From Gammaproteobacteria bacterium (GTDB lineage Bacteria; Pseudomonadota; Gammaproteobacteria; SZUA-229), in NCBI GenBank assembly GCA_016191795.1, contig JACPVK010000345.1, positions 1-9,475 of the forward strand: DNA of 9,475 nucleotides. The letters are read 5' to 3'. The notes beneath the pieces are model-generated. The model did not search any database. It was not told where the DNA came from and worked only from the letters and a program-made list of their open reading frames with translations. A program made the position numbers and the translations under genes. Position 1 is the first letter of the stretch. Every line of letters starts with the position of its first letter. This document shows, piece by piece, positions 1-5,759 of this stretch.

Positions 1-239
1 GCGCCTTCGAGTTTGGCTTTGGTCAGATCCAGCCCGCGCAAGTCACACATGCGAAAGTAGCAGTTGCTCAGGTCGAGGCCATCTGCATCCATGCCGCGTA
101 AATCAACTCGATGAAAATCAGCGCCGCGCAGGTCGGCTTTTTCGCCCCTGGTCTTGCGTTCATTGAACTCCTTTATAGATCCGTCACGCAGTAATTTGTA
201 GAGCGGATCATCTTTGATTAGCGGGGGTTGCTGGGCCAT
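1..239 (-). CDS. Pentapeptide-repeat protein, N-terminal part (cut by window edge)
   Basis: Reading the minus strand from ATG at 239-237 gives an open frame of 79 codons that runs off the window edge. After a charged N-terminal lead of about 35 residues, leucines and phenylalanines recur every five residues (ADLRG, ADFHR, VDLRG, LDLSN, CDLRG, LDLTK, AKLEG). This is the A(D/N)LXX pattern of pentapeptide-repeat proteins, which fold into a right-handed quadrilateral beta-helix. The family has no common enzymatic activity, so function is unknown here. The start is well supported: AGGAGA at 245-250 lies 5 bases upstream of the ATG. The gene is divergent from hprA, with only 41 bp between them. The C-terminal part, total length and any second domain lie outside the window. 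Confidence 0.85.
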   Translation of the reverse strand, partial: MAQQPPLIKDDPLYKLLRDGSIKEFNERKTRGEKADLRGADFHRVDLRGMDADGLDLSNCYFRMCDLRGLDLTKAKLEG

Positions 240-280
240 ACTGCTCTCCTGATAAATACTTGATGACTGGATTATAGACA

Positions 281-1252
281 ATGTCAGAGACCAATATTTT
301 ACAGCGAGGTGTTTTGCTGGATGCCGCGTCTCTCGATGCCAATGATATGGATTTTTCAGGTTTGCGTGCCGAGATATCAGAATTCACTGCACGTTCGTTA
401 ACCAGCGCCAGCGAACTACGGGATGTCTTGCCTGACATGCATCTGGTTATCACTAACAAGGTGAGACTGGATCGTCAGGCATTGCAAAACAACCCTCAAC
501 TCAGGCTGATATGTGTGACGGCCACGGGAACCAATAATGTCGATCTGGTTGCTGCACGCGAACTGGGAATAGCTGTTTGTAATGTGCGTGCCTACGCTAC
601 GCCATCCGTGGTGCAACATGTTTTTGCGCTGATGTTATCCATGACTGCGCGTTTAACAGAAATTCAGGCGGCGATTAATGCGGGCGAGTGGTCGCGCAGC
701 CCGCACTTTTCCCTGTTACATTACCCGATACAGGAGCTGGCGGGAAAAACACTGGGCATTATTGGCTATGGAGAACTGGGTCAGGCAGTTGCGCGCGTGG
801 CAGAATGTTTTGGAATGCGAATTCTGGTGGCACAAAATAATAAAAGTGACAGGCGCGCCGGTCGTCTGCCCTTGCAGGATTTGTTGCCGCAGGTGGACGT
901 GTTATCCATTCACTGTCCACTCACCGATGAAACAGTTAATTTAATTGGAGATGCCGAGCTTAAACTCATGAAATCATCTGCGCTACTCATCAATACCGCT
1001 CGCGGTGGCATAGTTAATGAGCAGGCCTTGCTGCATGCCTTGCAAAACAGGTCTATTGCCGGTGCTGCACTGGATGTACTGAGTATTGAACCGCCACCGG
1101 AAAATCATATTTTGATGCAATACAAACAGCCAAATTTAATCATCACACCTCATGTTGCCTGGGCCAGTCGGGAATCCCGGCAGCGATGTCTGAACGAAGT
1201 GGTTTTGAATGTCGTGGCATTTAAACGTGGTGAATTGCGCAATCGCGTGTGA
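281..1252 (+). CDS. hprA: D-2-hydroxyacid dehydrogenase, HprA-type (hydroxypyruvate reductase / glycerate dehydrogenase)
   Basis: This 323-residue protein belongs to the D-isomer-specific 2-hydroxyacid dehydrogenases. Members close to HprA reduce hydroxypyruvate to D-glycerate in the cytosol. Visible features are the Rossmann glycine motif GYGELG at 162-167 and the catalytic triad: Arg241 in NTARGG, Glu270 in LSIEPP and His291 in TPHVAW. The C-terminal segment around 287-302 (ITPHVAWASRESRQR) is typical of HprA proteins. Length is normal for the family. The position that usually carries an acidic residue selecting NAD (end of the second Rossmann strand) is Gln185 in LVAQNN, so use of NADPH is possible; this is inference. 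The ATG at 281 has only a weak ribosome binding site. The upstream ATG at 263 hits a stop after four codons, so 281 is the best start. A hairpin follows directly after the stop codon. Substrate is inferred from family likeness only. Confidence 0.9.
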   Translation: MSETNILQRGVLLDAASLDANDMDFSGLRAEISEFTARSLTSASELRDVLPDMHLVITNKVRLDRQALQNNPQLRLICVTATGTNNVDLVAARELGIAVCNVRAYATPSVVQHVFALMLSMTARLTEIQAAINAGEWSRSPHFSLLHYPIQELAGKTLGIIGYGELGQAVARVAECFGMRILVAQNNKSDRRAGRLPLQDLLPQVDVLSIHCPLTDETVNLIGDAELKLMKSSALLINTARGGIVNEQALLHALQNRSIAGAALDVLSIEPPPENHILMQYKQPNLIITPHVAWASRESRQRCLNEVVLNVVAFKRGELRNRV

Positions 1253-1254
1253 TT

Positions 1255-1282
1255 GGCAGCTGAATAGTTATATTCGGTTGCC
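1255..1282 (+). terminator. Hairpin between convergent genes, probable terminator for hprA
   Basis: A 12-bp stem (1255-1266 with 1271-1282) closes on a 4-base loop, GTTA. In plus-strand RNA every position pairs, two of them as G-U. In minus-strand RNA those two positions become A-C mismatches, so the hairpin is better suited to ending the hprA transcript than that of the opposing gene. It starts 2 bases after the hprA stop codon. No clear U-tract follows, so an intrinsic terminator is likely but not proven. Confidence 0.55.
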
Positions 1283-1290
1283 TGTCGGTG

Positions 1291-2475
1291 TTAGTTGTCT
1301 GCCGCGGCGATGCCAGGTGTTTTGTTGCTGAGGAAGTTAACCAGGTATTTTCTGCGATTGCTCAGACCAAGATGCGTACGAATGCGCGCAATCAGTTCGT
1401 TACTGTTAAAAGGCTTGTGCACATAATCAACCGCGCCCAGTTGCAAGGCGTTGACAGTGGCGTCTTTCTCGGTCGATGAGGAAATCACAATGACAGGCAG
1501 ATTTTCATAACGAGTATCATGCTGAATTGTCTGCAGAACCTCGTAGCCCGTTAATCCGGGCATCATCAGATCCAGTAGCACCATGTCGAAAGAGTCTGTT
1601 GCCAGGCGTTGCAGACACTCATGACCGTTTTCTGCATACACCGGAACGGCGCCGTGCTTCTCCAGTAGTTTTCCGGCAATCATGCGCACAGTTGGATCGT
1701 CATCGGTAATTAATATTCGCGTCCCGGTCAGGCTGGCGCTAACAGGCGGCATATGAAATTGTGTGGTATCGATAGCGTCGGTCGCTGCGGGTGCCGGCGT
1801 CGTTGAGTGAATTGCCAGCAAGCGTTTGAGTCGTGTGCGTACGGCATTAATTGAACGACTCAAATGACCGATTTCACTCTGATTTTCGGTGACGATGATT
1901 TTATCGAGCATGCCTTGCGCCATGCGTATCATATGTTGTTCGAGATGGTTGATCGGTAATAGTACTTCGTGATTGAGCAGCATGTTCAGCAAAGCTACGG
2001 TGATAAAAATAACCATCAAGGCGCAAACACTATAGATAAATATCAGGGTGAGCGCGTTGTGATGAAACATGCCGATTCGAATCTGATTATCAGCCGTAAA
2101 TGGCTCGCTGTAAAAATGCACCGCATCCGGTAACAGACGATCAACCAGCTGGTTGCGATTAAAATGGAAAATTATCTGACCCTGGGGAGAAGTTATCAGG
2201 ACACTATGGATACTGGAATTGAGTTCGGCCTGTTCCCTGATCAGTTTATCCATGTTACCGATTGCGGTGTGAGCCAGGCTATTGGCCAGCATGCCGGCTT
2301 CGCGATCAAGTTGTTGCCGGATGCTCGACTGCTCGTGGCGATTTAGAATATAGCCGCCAGCAAACATGGTAACCAGCAACAGGGCAATAACGGGATATAT
2401 CACGCGTGATTTGAGTGACAGCCTGTCCCATTCATTGCGTATGTCAGTAAAACGTTGCTGCAGAAATGATTTCAT
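1291..2475 (-). CDS. Membrane-anchored HAMP protein with C-terminal receiver domain (no kinase domain)
   Basis: This 394-residue signalling protein has, in order: a short cytoplasmic N-terminus, a membrane segment at about 25-44, a periplasmic sensor stretch (about 45-139), a second membrane segment at about 141-163, a HAMP linker (about 164-219, with Pro174 and the EIGHLSRSIN motif), a Pro/Ala/Thr-rich linker (about 224-250) and a response-regulator receiver domain (about 252-370). Receiver residues are in place: acidic pair Asp258/Asp259, phospho-acceptor Asp302 in LLDLMMPG, Ser332/333 and Lys354 in VHKPF. There is no histidine kinase, GGDEF, EAL, methyl-accepting or DNA-binding domain; only about 24 residues follow the receiver. 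It probably acts with a kinase or effector encoded elsewhere. The start has AAGG 7-10 bases upstream. It lies 122 bp after yjbQ on the same strand, so it may or may not share the operon. Signal and partner are unknown. Confidence 0.85.
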   Translation of the reverse strand: MKSFLQQRFTDIRNEWDRLSLKSRVIYPVIALLLVTMFAGGYILNRHEQSSIRQQLDREAGMLANSLAHTAIGNMDKLIREQAELNSSIHSVLITSPQGQIIFHFNRNQLVDRLLPDAVHFYSEPFTADNQIRIGMFHHNALTLIFIYSVCALMVIFITVALLNMLLNHEVLLPINHLEQHMIRMAQGMLDKIIVTENQSEIGHLSRSINAVRTRLKRLLAIHSTTPAPAATDAIDTTQFHMPPVSASLTGTRILITDDDPTVRMIAGKLLEKHGAVPVYAENGHECLQRLATDSFDMVLLDLMMPGLTGYEVLQTIQHDTRYENLPVIVISSSTEKDATVNALQLGAVDYVHKPFNSNELIARIRTHLGLSNRRKYLVNFLSNKTPGIAAADN

Positions 2476-2597
2476 TGGGCACCTTCAGGGTACGGCTGAA
2501 CGAACCAGTAGTGATAACACCGTCAGAATGTGAATCAGGATTGGTGCTGGTTATGGCAGTGTAGTACACGCCATGATGGCCTGCTGCGTCGGTAATG

Positions 2598-3014
2598 CTA
2601 TTCGCCGTATACCGTTACCGTTATTTTTCGGCTATGTGGATGCGTGCGATGCTCCCACAAATAGATGCCTTGCCAGGTGCCAAGTAGCAATTGATGGTTA
2701 TTAAATGGAATGGTCAGACTACTGTTTGTTAATACAGTACGCACGTGAGCGCTCATGTCGTCCGGGCCTTCGTCGCGATGCCGGTACCCGGGGTCACCAT
2801 CCGGTGTTATTTTTTCCATAAAATATTCCAGGTCAGCGCGCACACTCGGGTCGGCGTTTTCGCACAAAATTAACGATGCACTGGTGTGATGCACAAAAAT
2901 ATTCAGCATGCCGGTTTTGATGCCGGATTTTTCCAGAATTTCTTCGGCGCGGCGGGTGATGTTGGCAGTGCCGCGACCCAGAGTCTGGTGCTGAAATGTT
3001 TGTTGATAAACCAT
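2598..3014 (-). CDS. yjbQ: YjbQ family protein (UPF0047, secondary thiamine-phosphate synthase-like)
   Basis: This 138-residue protein, the usual length for the family, carries the YjbQ/UPF0047 signatures: FVHHTSASLIL at 40-50, ENADPSVRADLE at 52-63, YRHRDEGPDDMSAH at 77-90 and the C-terminal GTWQGIYLWEHRTH at 112-125. The conserved histidines in these motifs are thought to form a metal/anion site. Family members have been reported to have weak thiamine-phosphate synthase activity, but their physiological role is unsettled, so no firm function is claimed. The ATG (3014-3012) overlaps the stop codon of the upstream HAD gene by one base (TAATG), which implies translational coupling and a shared transcript. 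It is a single-domain soluble protein with no signal peptide. Confidence 0.92.
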   Translation of the reverse strand: MVYQQTFQHQTLGRGTANITRRAEEILEKSGIKTGMLNIFVHHTSASLILCENADPSVRADLEYFMEKITPDGDPGYRHRDEGPDDMSAHVRTVLTNSSLTIPFNNHQLLLGTWQGIYLWEHRTHPHSRKITVTVYGE

Positions 3015-3793
3015 TACATCGCGCCGTGAATTTTTTTCAGTAAATCCAGGTTGACATGATTAAAGCCATAATTCCTGCCTTGCATTACATGAAAATGATT
3101 GCCGGGCTCGCCGAGCTGATCCAGTACTAATGCCGCGCCGGTAAAGTCATGGTCCAGAGTGTAATCATTAACGGTGATAATCGTTTTCAGATTAGCACCC
3201 TGTGATGATTTAATGCCGTTTTCAGAGTCTTCAAATGCCAGGCAATCAGCGGCCGACAATTGCATTTTTTGCAGGGCATAAACATAAATATCCGCAGCCG
3301 GTTTTTTGGCAGGCACCACATCCCCGGCGGCAATCACTTCAAACCAGTTTGTCGAGCCGGGTGCCAGTGCGTGTTCCAGCAAGGCAGTCACATTTTCCGG
3401 TGTGGTGGTGGTGGCAACAGCCAGCCGAATCCCGGCCTGGCGTGCTTCATCCAGCAAACGTTTGACACCGGGCCGCAAGGGGATGGCGCCGGTGGCGAGC
3501 AGTGTTGTGTAGTGTCGGGTTTTTGCTTTGTGCAATTGCGCAATCAGGGCCGGGGTTTTATCGGTTTGCGGGTAAGCCGTGTTGAAATGGTCAAGATAAT
3601 ACGCCATGCGTTCCTTGCCGCCGGTTACGGTCAGTAATTTGCCATATAACGCTTCATCCCAGTGCCAGTCGAGCTGGTATTCCTCGAACGCCTGATTGAA
3701 GGCAACGCGATGGCCATCGCGTTCGGTATCGGCCAGTGTGCCGTCAACGTCAAAAATAAGCGCCTTGAGTGTTGTTGCCGGTTTGTTGTTCAT
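3014..3793 (-). CDS. CbbY-like HAD-superfamily sugar-phosphate phosphatase
   Basis: This 259-residue cytosolic protein of the haloacid dehalogenase superfamily has a cap domain inserted after motif I, as in beta-phosphoglucomutase/CbbY relatives. Motif I is DVDGT with nucleophile Asp15 and acid/base Asp17. Motif II is Thr128 in VATTT. Motif III is Lys164 in KKPAADIY. Motif IV is Glu188/Asp189 in FEDSENGI, followed by the GxxSSQGAN loop. The C-terminal LGEP and NLDLLKKIH stretches resemble CbbY, which in autotrophs removes xylulose-1,5-bisphosphate, an inhibitor of Rubisco. No Rubisco gene lies in this window, so substrate is left open; a sugar or polyol phosphate is the safest reading. The gene lies 63 bp downstream of the GlpD-like gene and overlaps yjbQ by one base. 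No strong ribosome binding site is seen before the ATG at 3793. Confidence 0.88.
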   Translation of the reverse strand: MNNKPATTLKALIFDVDGTLADTERDGHRVAFNQAFEEYQLDWHWDEALYGKLLTVTGGKERMAYYLDHFNTAYPQTDKTPALIAQLHKAKTRHYTTLLATGAIPLRPGVKRLLDEARQAGIRLAVATTTTPENVTALLEHALAPGSTNWFEVIAAGDVVPAKKPAADIYVYALQKMQLSAADCLAFEDSENGIKSSQGANLKTIITVNDYTLDHDFTGAALVLDQLGEPGNHFHVMQGRNYGFNHVNLDLLKKIHGAM

Positions 3794-3856
3794 GAGTAAT
3801 CGCGAGCCTGGTACGTAAAAAGAATGTGTATTGTAACCAACACGACCGGATTTTGC

Positions 3857-4972
3857 TTATAGATAAGGCGCGATGACCTGCATTAACTGACGTGCTGTGG
3901 CGCGGTGGGCGGTGAGTTTGCCACCATAAAGACTGAATACTTTTGGCCGCGGGATGTCGTCGAAATGGATGATGGTTTCGCGTGGCCGGGAAAATGCGCT
4001 GCGGCTGGCATCGTGTTCGCTTCGGGGCAGCACACGAAGACCGGCGAAGGCCTCGAGTACCTGGCTGCGCGACAATTTGTGACTGAAATAATGATTGTGT
4101 ACGGCCAGTAAATAATCGATATCCGTATCGGGTGGCGTCGGATTATGTGGTTCGGTGACGGGCGTCTCGGTGGTGCCAATTAACATATTGTCCTGCCAGG
4201 GCATAACAAACACGGCGCGCCGGTCTTGTGGTGCTTCCAGATAATAAATGCCGTGTTCCAGTTTGCCGGGGACAACAATGTGTGTGCCCAGCACCAGTTC
4301 CATATCACGTTTTGTGGGGCAGGGATGAACGCCATCCAGTACCGAATTTACCCAGGGCCCGGCGCAATTGATTAATAACTTGCACTTAGTATGTTTATTT
4401 TCGCCCTGATGCCGGTACTGCACGTCACAACCGTTGTCACCGCAATGCGCAGAAATAAATTGAGCATCGGTATGCAATTCGGCGCCGAGTTGAATGGCTT
4501 CCTGCATGATACGGCGAGTGAGTTTTTTATCATCGGTTTGCGCATCGGCATATTGAAACACGGCTTGCAGGTTTTCGGTTTTCAGGCCATCCAGTTGTGG
4601 CCATTGCTTGCGTGCCACACTGTGAAAAGATTTTCTGCTGAAGAGTGAATACAACGCGAGGCCAAGGCGAATTTTCCAGGGGCGGCGGGAGGTGCTGGTG
4701 TAAACCGGAATTTGAAATGGCACCAGTCGTACCAGATCCGGATAAGCTTTGAGCAGATAGCGGCGCTCGTCGAGACACTCGCGCACCAGTTTGAACTGGC
4801 CGGTTTCCAGATAGCGCAGTCCGCCATGAATCAGCTTGCTGGATTTACTCGATGTGGCCATGCCAGGTTGTGGGAACTGTTCCAGTACCCGTACCTGCAA
4901 ACCTTGCTGAACGGCGGCCTGTGCAACGGCGGCACCATGAATGCCGCCGCCGATAATGATCAGATCATGCAT
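3857..4972 (-). CDS. Short GlpD/GlpA-type FAD-dependent glycerol-3-phosphate dehydrogenase
   Basis: This 371-residue FAD oxidoreductase of the DAO/GlpD family probably oxidises glycerol-3-phosphate to dihydroxyacetone phosphate at the membrane, passing electrons to quinone. An N-terminal dinucleotide fold (LIIIGGGIHGAAVAQ, glycines at 8-10 and 13) is followed by the GlpD signature SSKSSKLIHGGLRYLE at 41-56, a CAGPWVN flavin segment near 203-209, AGLRVLPR near 310-317 and GGKLTAHRATA at 350-360. The frame is open upstream to an ATG at 5035, but the glycine fold begins just after ATG 4972, so 4972 is chosen. That start overlaps the end of the GDPD gene by 8 bases (ATGCATGA). The protein stops soon after the FAD-closing motif and lacks the extra C-terminal domain that brings E. 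coli GlpD to about 500 residues. Substrate follows from family and neighbours; another 2-hydroxyacid or polyol phosphate cannot be excluded. Confidence 0.85.
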   Translation of the reverse strand: MHDLIIIGGGIHGAAVAQAAVQQGLQVRVLEQFPQPGMATSSKSSKLIHGGLRYLETGQFKLVRECLDERRYLLKAYPDLVRLVPFQIPVYTSTSRRPWKIRLGLALYSLFSRKSFHSVARKQWPQLDGLKTENLQAVFQYADAQTDDKKLTRRIMQEAIQLGAELHTDAQFISAHCGDNGCDVQYRHQGENKHTKCKLLINCAGPWVNSVLDGVHPCPTKRDMELVLGTHIVVPGKLEHGIYYLEAPQDRRAVFVMPWQDNMLIGTTETPVTEPHNPTPPDTDIDYLLAVHNHYFSHKLSRSQVLEAFAGLRVLPRSEHDASRSAFSRPRETIIHFDDIPRPKVFSLYGGKLTAHRATARQLMQVIAPYL

Positions 4973-5720
4973 GCTTGTTGTGATTGAGGGCCAGTACCGG
5001 GTGCTCGAGCAGGGCGCAAATGTCGCGCGTCTCAATCAGGGGGATATTGAAGCTGGCGTAATGCAGGGCCAGTTCAGCGTCGGTAATATCGTAGACCATC
5101 CAGTGCCAATGGCCGGGCCAGGGTTCCTGGCCGGGTGGCAGTTTGCGATGATTAACAATGAGGTAATCCGGTTTTAATTGCTCAGCCTGTTGCTGGCTGG
5201 CGGAATCGTAATGGTGTAACACCCAGCCGCATAAAAAATCACTGTGATCGCGTACGTATTGAATGGCGCCGGCATGAAATGAAATCACCACCACCTGCTG
5301 ATGAATAATTTCCAGCTCGCTCAACAAGGCCGGCATGATCTGGTTAATGCCAAAGCGCTCAATGGATTCTTCTTTTATTTCTACAAACGCAGTGGCGCGC
5401 GGGTAGCGTTGCAGCAAGCGCACCACATCGGCCAGGCTGGGGATGCGTTGATTGAAAAACGCCAGTGAAAACCGGGCCGGTTCATGGGCGCGAATATTCT
5501 GCAGCTCATCCCAGCCCATATCAAAAATGTTACCGCTGACACCACAGGTGCGCAGCAGGTCCGGGTCGTGTATCACCACCAGGGTGCCGTCGGCGGCGCA
5601 CTGCACATCAAACTCGATATAGCTGGCGCCACACTGAATCGCGGCCTCGAGGCCGAGCAGGGTGTTTTCCGGGTAGATTTCCATGTAGCCTCGATGCGCT
5701 ACCAGATGGGGTATGGCCAT
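4965..5720 (-). CDS. Glycerophosphodiester phosphodiesterase (GDPD/UgpQ-like)
   Basis: This 251-residue TIM-barrel enzyme splits glycerophosphodiesters (remains of phospholipid breakdown) into glycerol-3-phosphate and an alcohol. Catalytic and metal-binding residues of the GDPD family are visible: His9-Arg10 in VAHRG, Glu18-Asn19-Thr20 in PENT, Glu36 and Asp38 in IEFDV, His51-Asp52 in VIHDPDL, and Glu114/Lys116 in VEIKEE. No signal peptide is seen, so it is a cytosolic UgpQ-type rather than a periplasmic GlpQ-type enzyme. Length matches the UgpQ class. It starts 39 bp after the kinase gene and overlaps the GlpD-like gene by 8 bases. Its product is the substrate expected for that neighbour, which supports both assignments. 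Confidence 0.93.
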   Translation of the reverse strand: MAIPHLVAHRGYMEIYPENTLLGLEAAIQCGASYIEFDVQCAADGTLVVIHDPDLLRTCGVSGNIFDMGWDELQNIRAHEPARFSLAFFNQRIPSLADVVRLLQRYPRATAFVEIKEESIERFGINQIMPALLSELEIIHQQVVVISFHAGAIQYVRDHSDFLCGWVLHHYDSASQQQAEQLKPDYLIVNHRKLPPGQEPWPGHWHWMVYDITDAELALHYASFNIPLIETRDICALLEHPVLALNHNKHA

Positions 5721-5759
5721 TATCTGTCTCTTGGGTGGCTATGTTTTGCATAAGTGTAG

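Noticed and set aside
2682..2690. AAGTAGCAA copy on the plus strand, like the unit of the 9171-9236 repeat
   Set aside because: It lies in the conserved LLLGTW codons of yjbQ and has no partner arm, so it is coincidence. The similar string at 7255-7263 also lacks a partner arm.
4973..5035. Longer start for the GlpD-like gene (ATG at 5035, 21 extra residues)
   Set aside because: The FAD-binding fold begins right at ATG 4972. The extra residues overlap the GDPD gene by 71 bases and do not look like family sequence.
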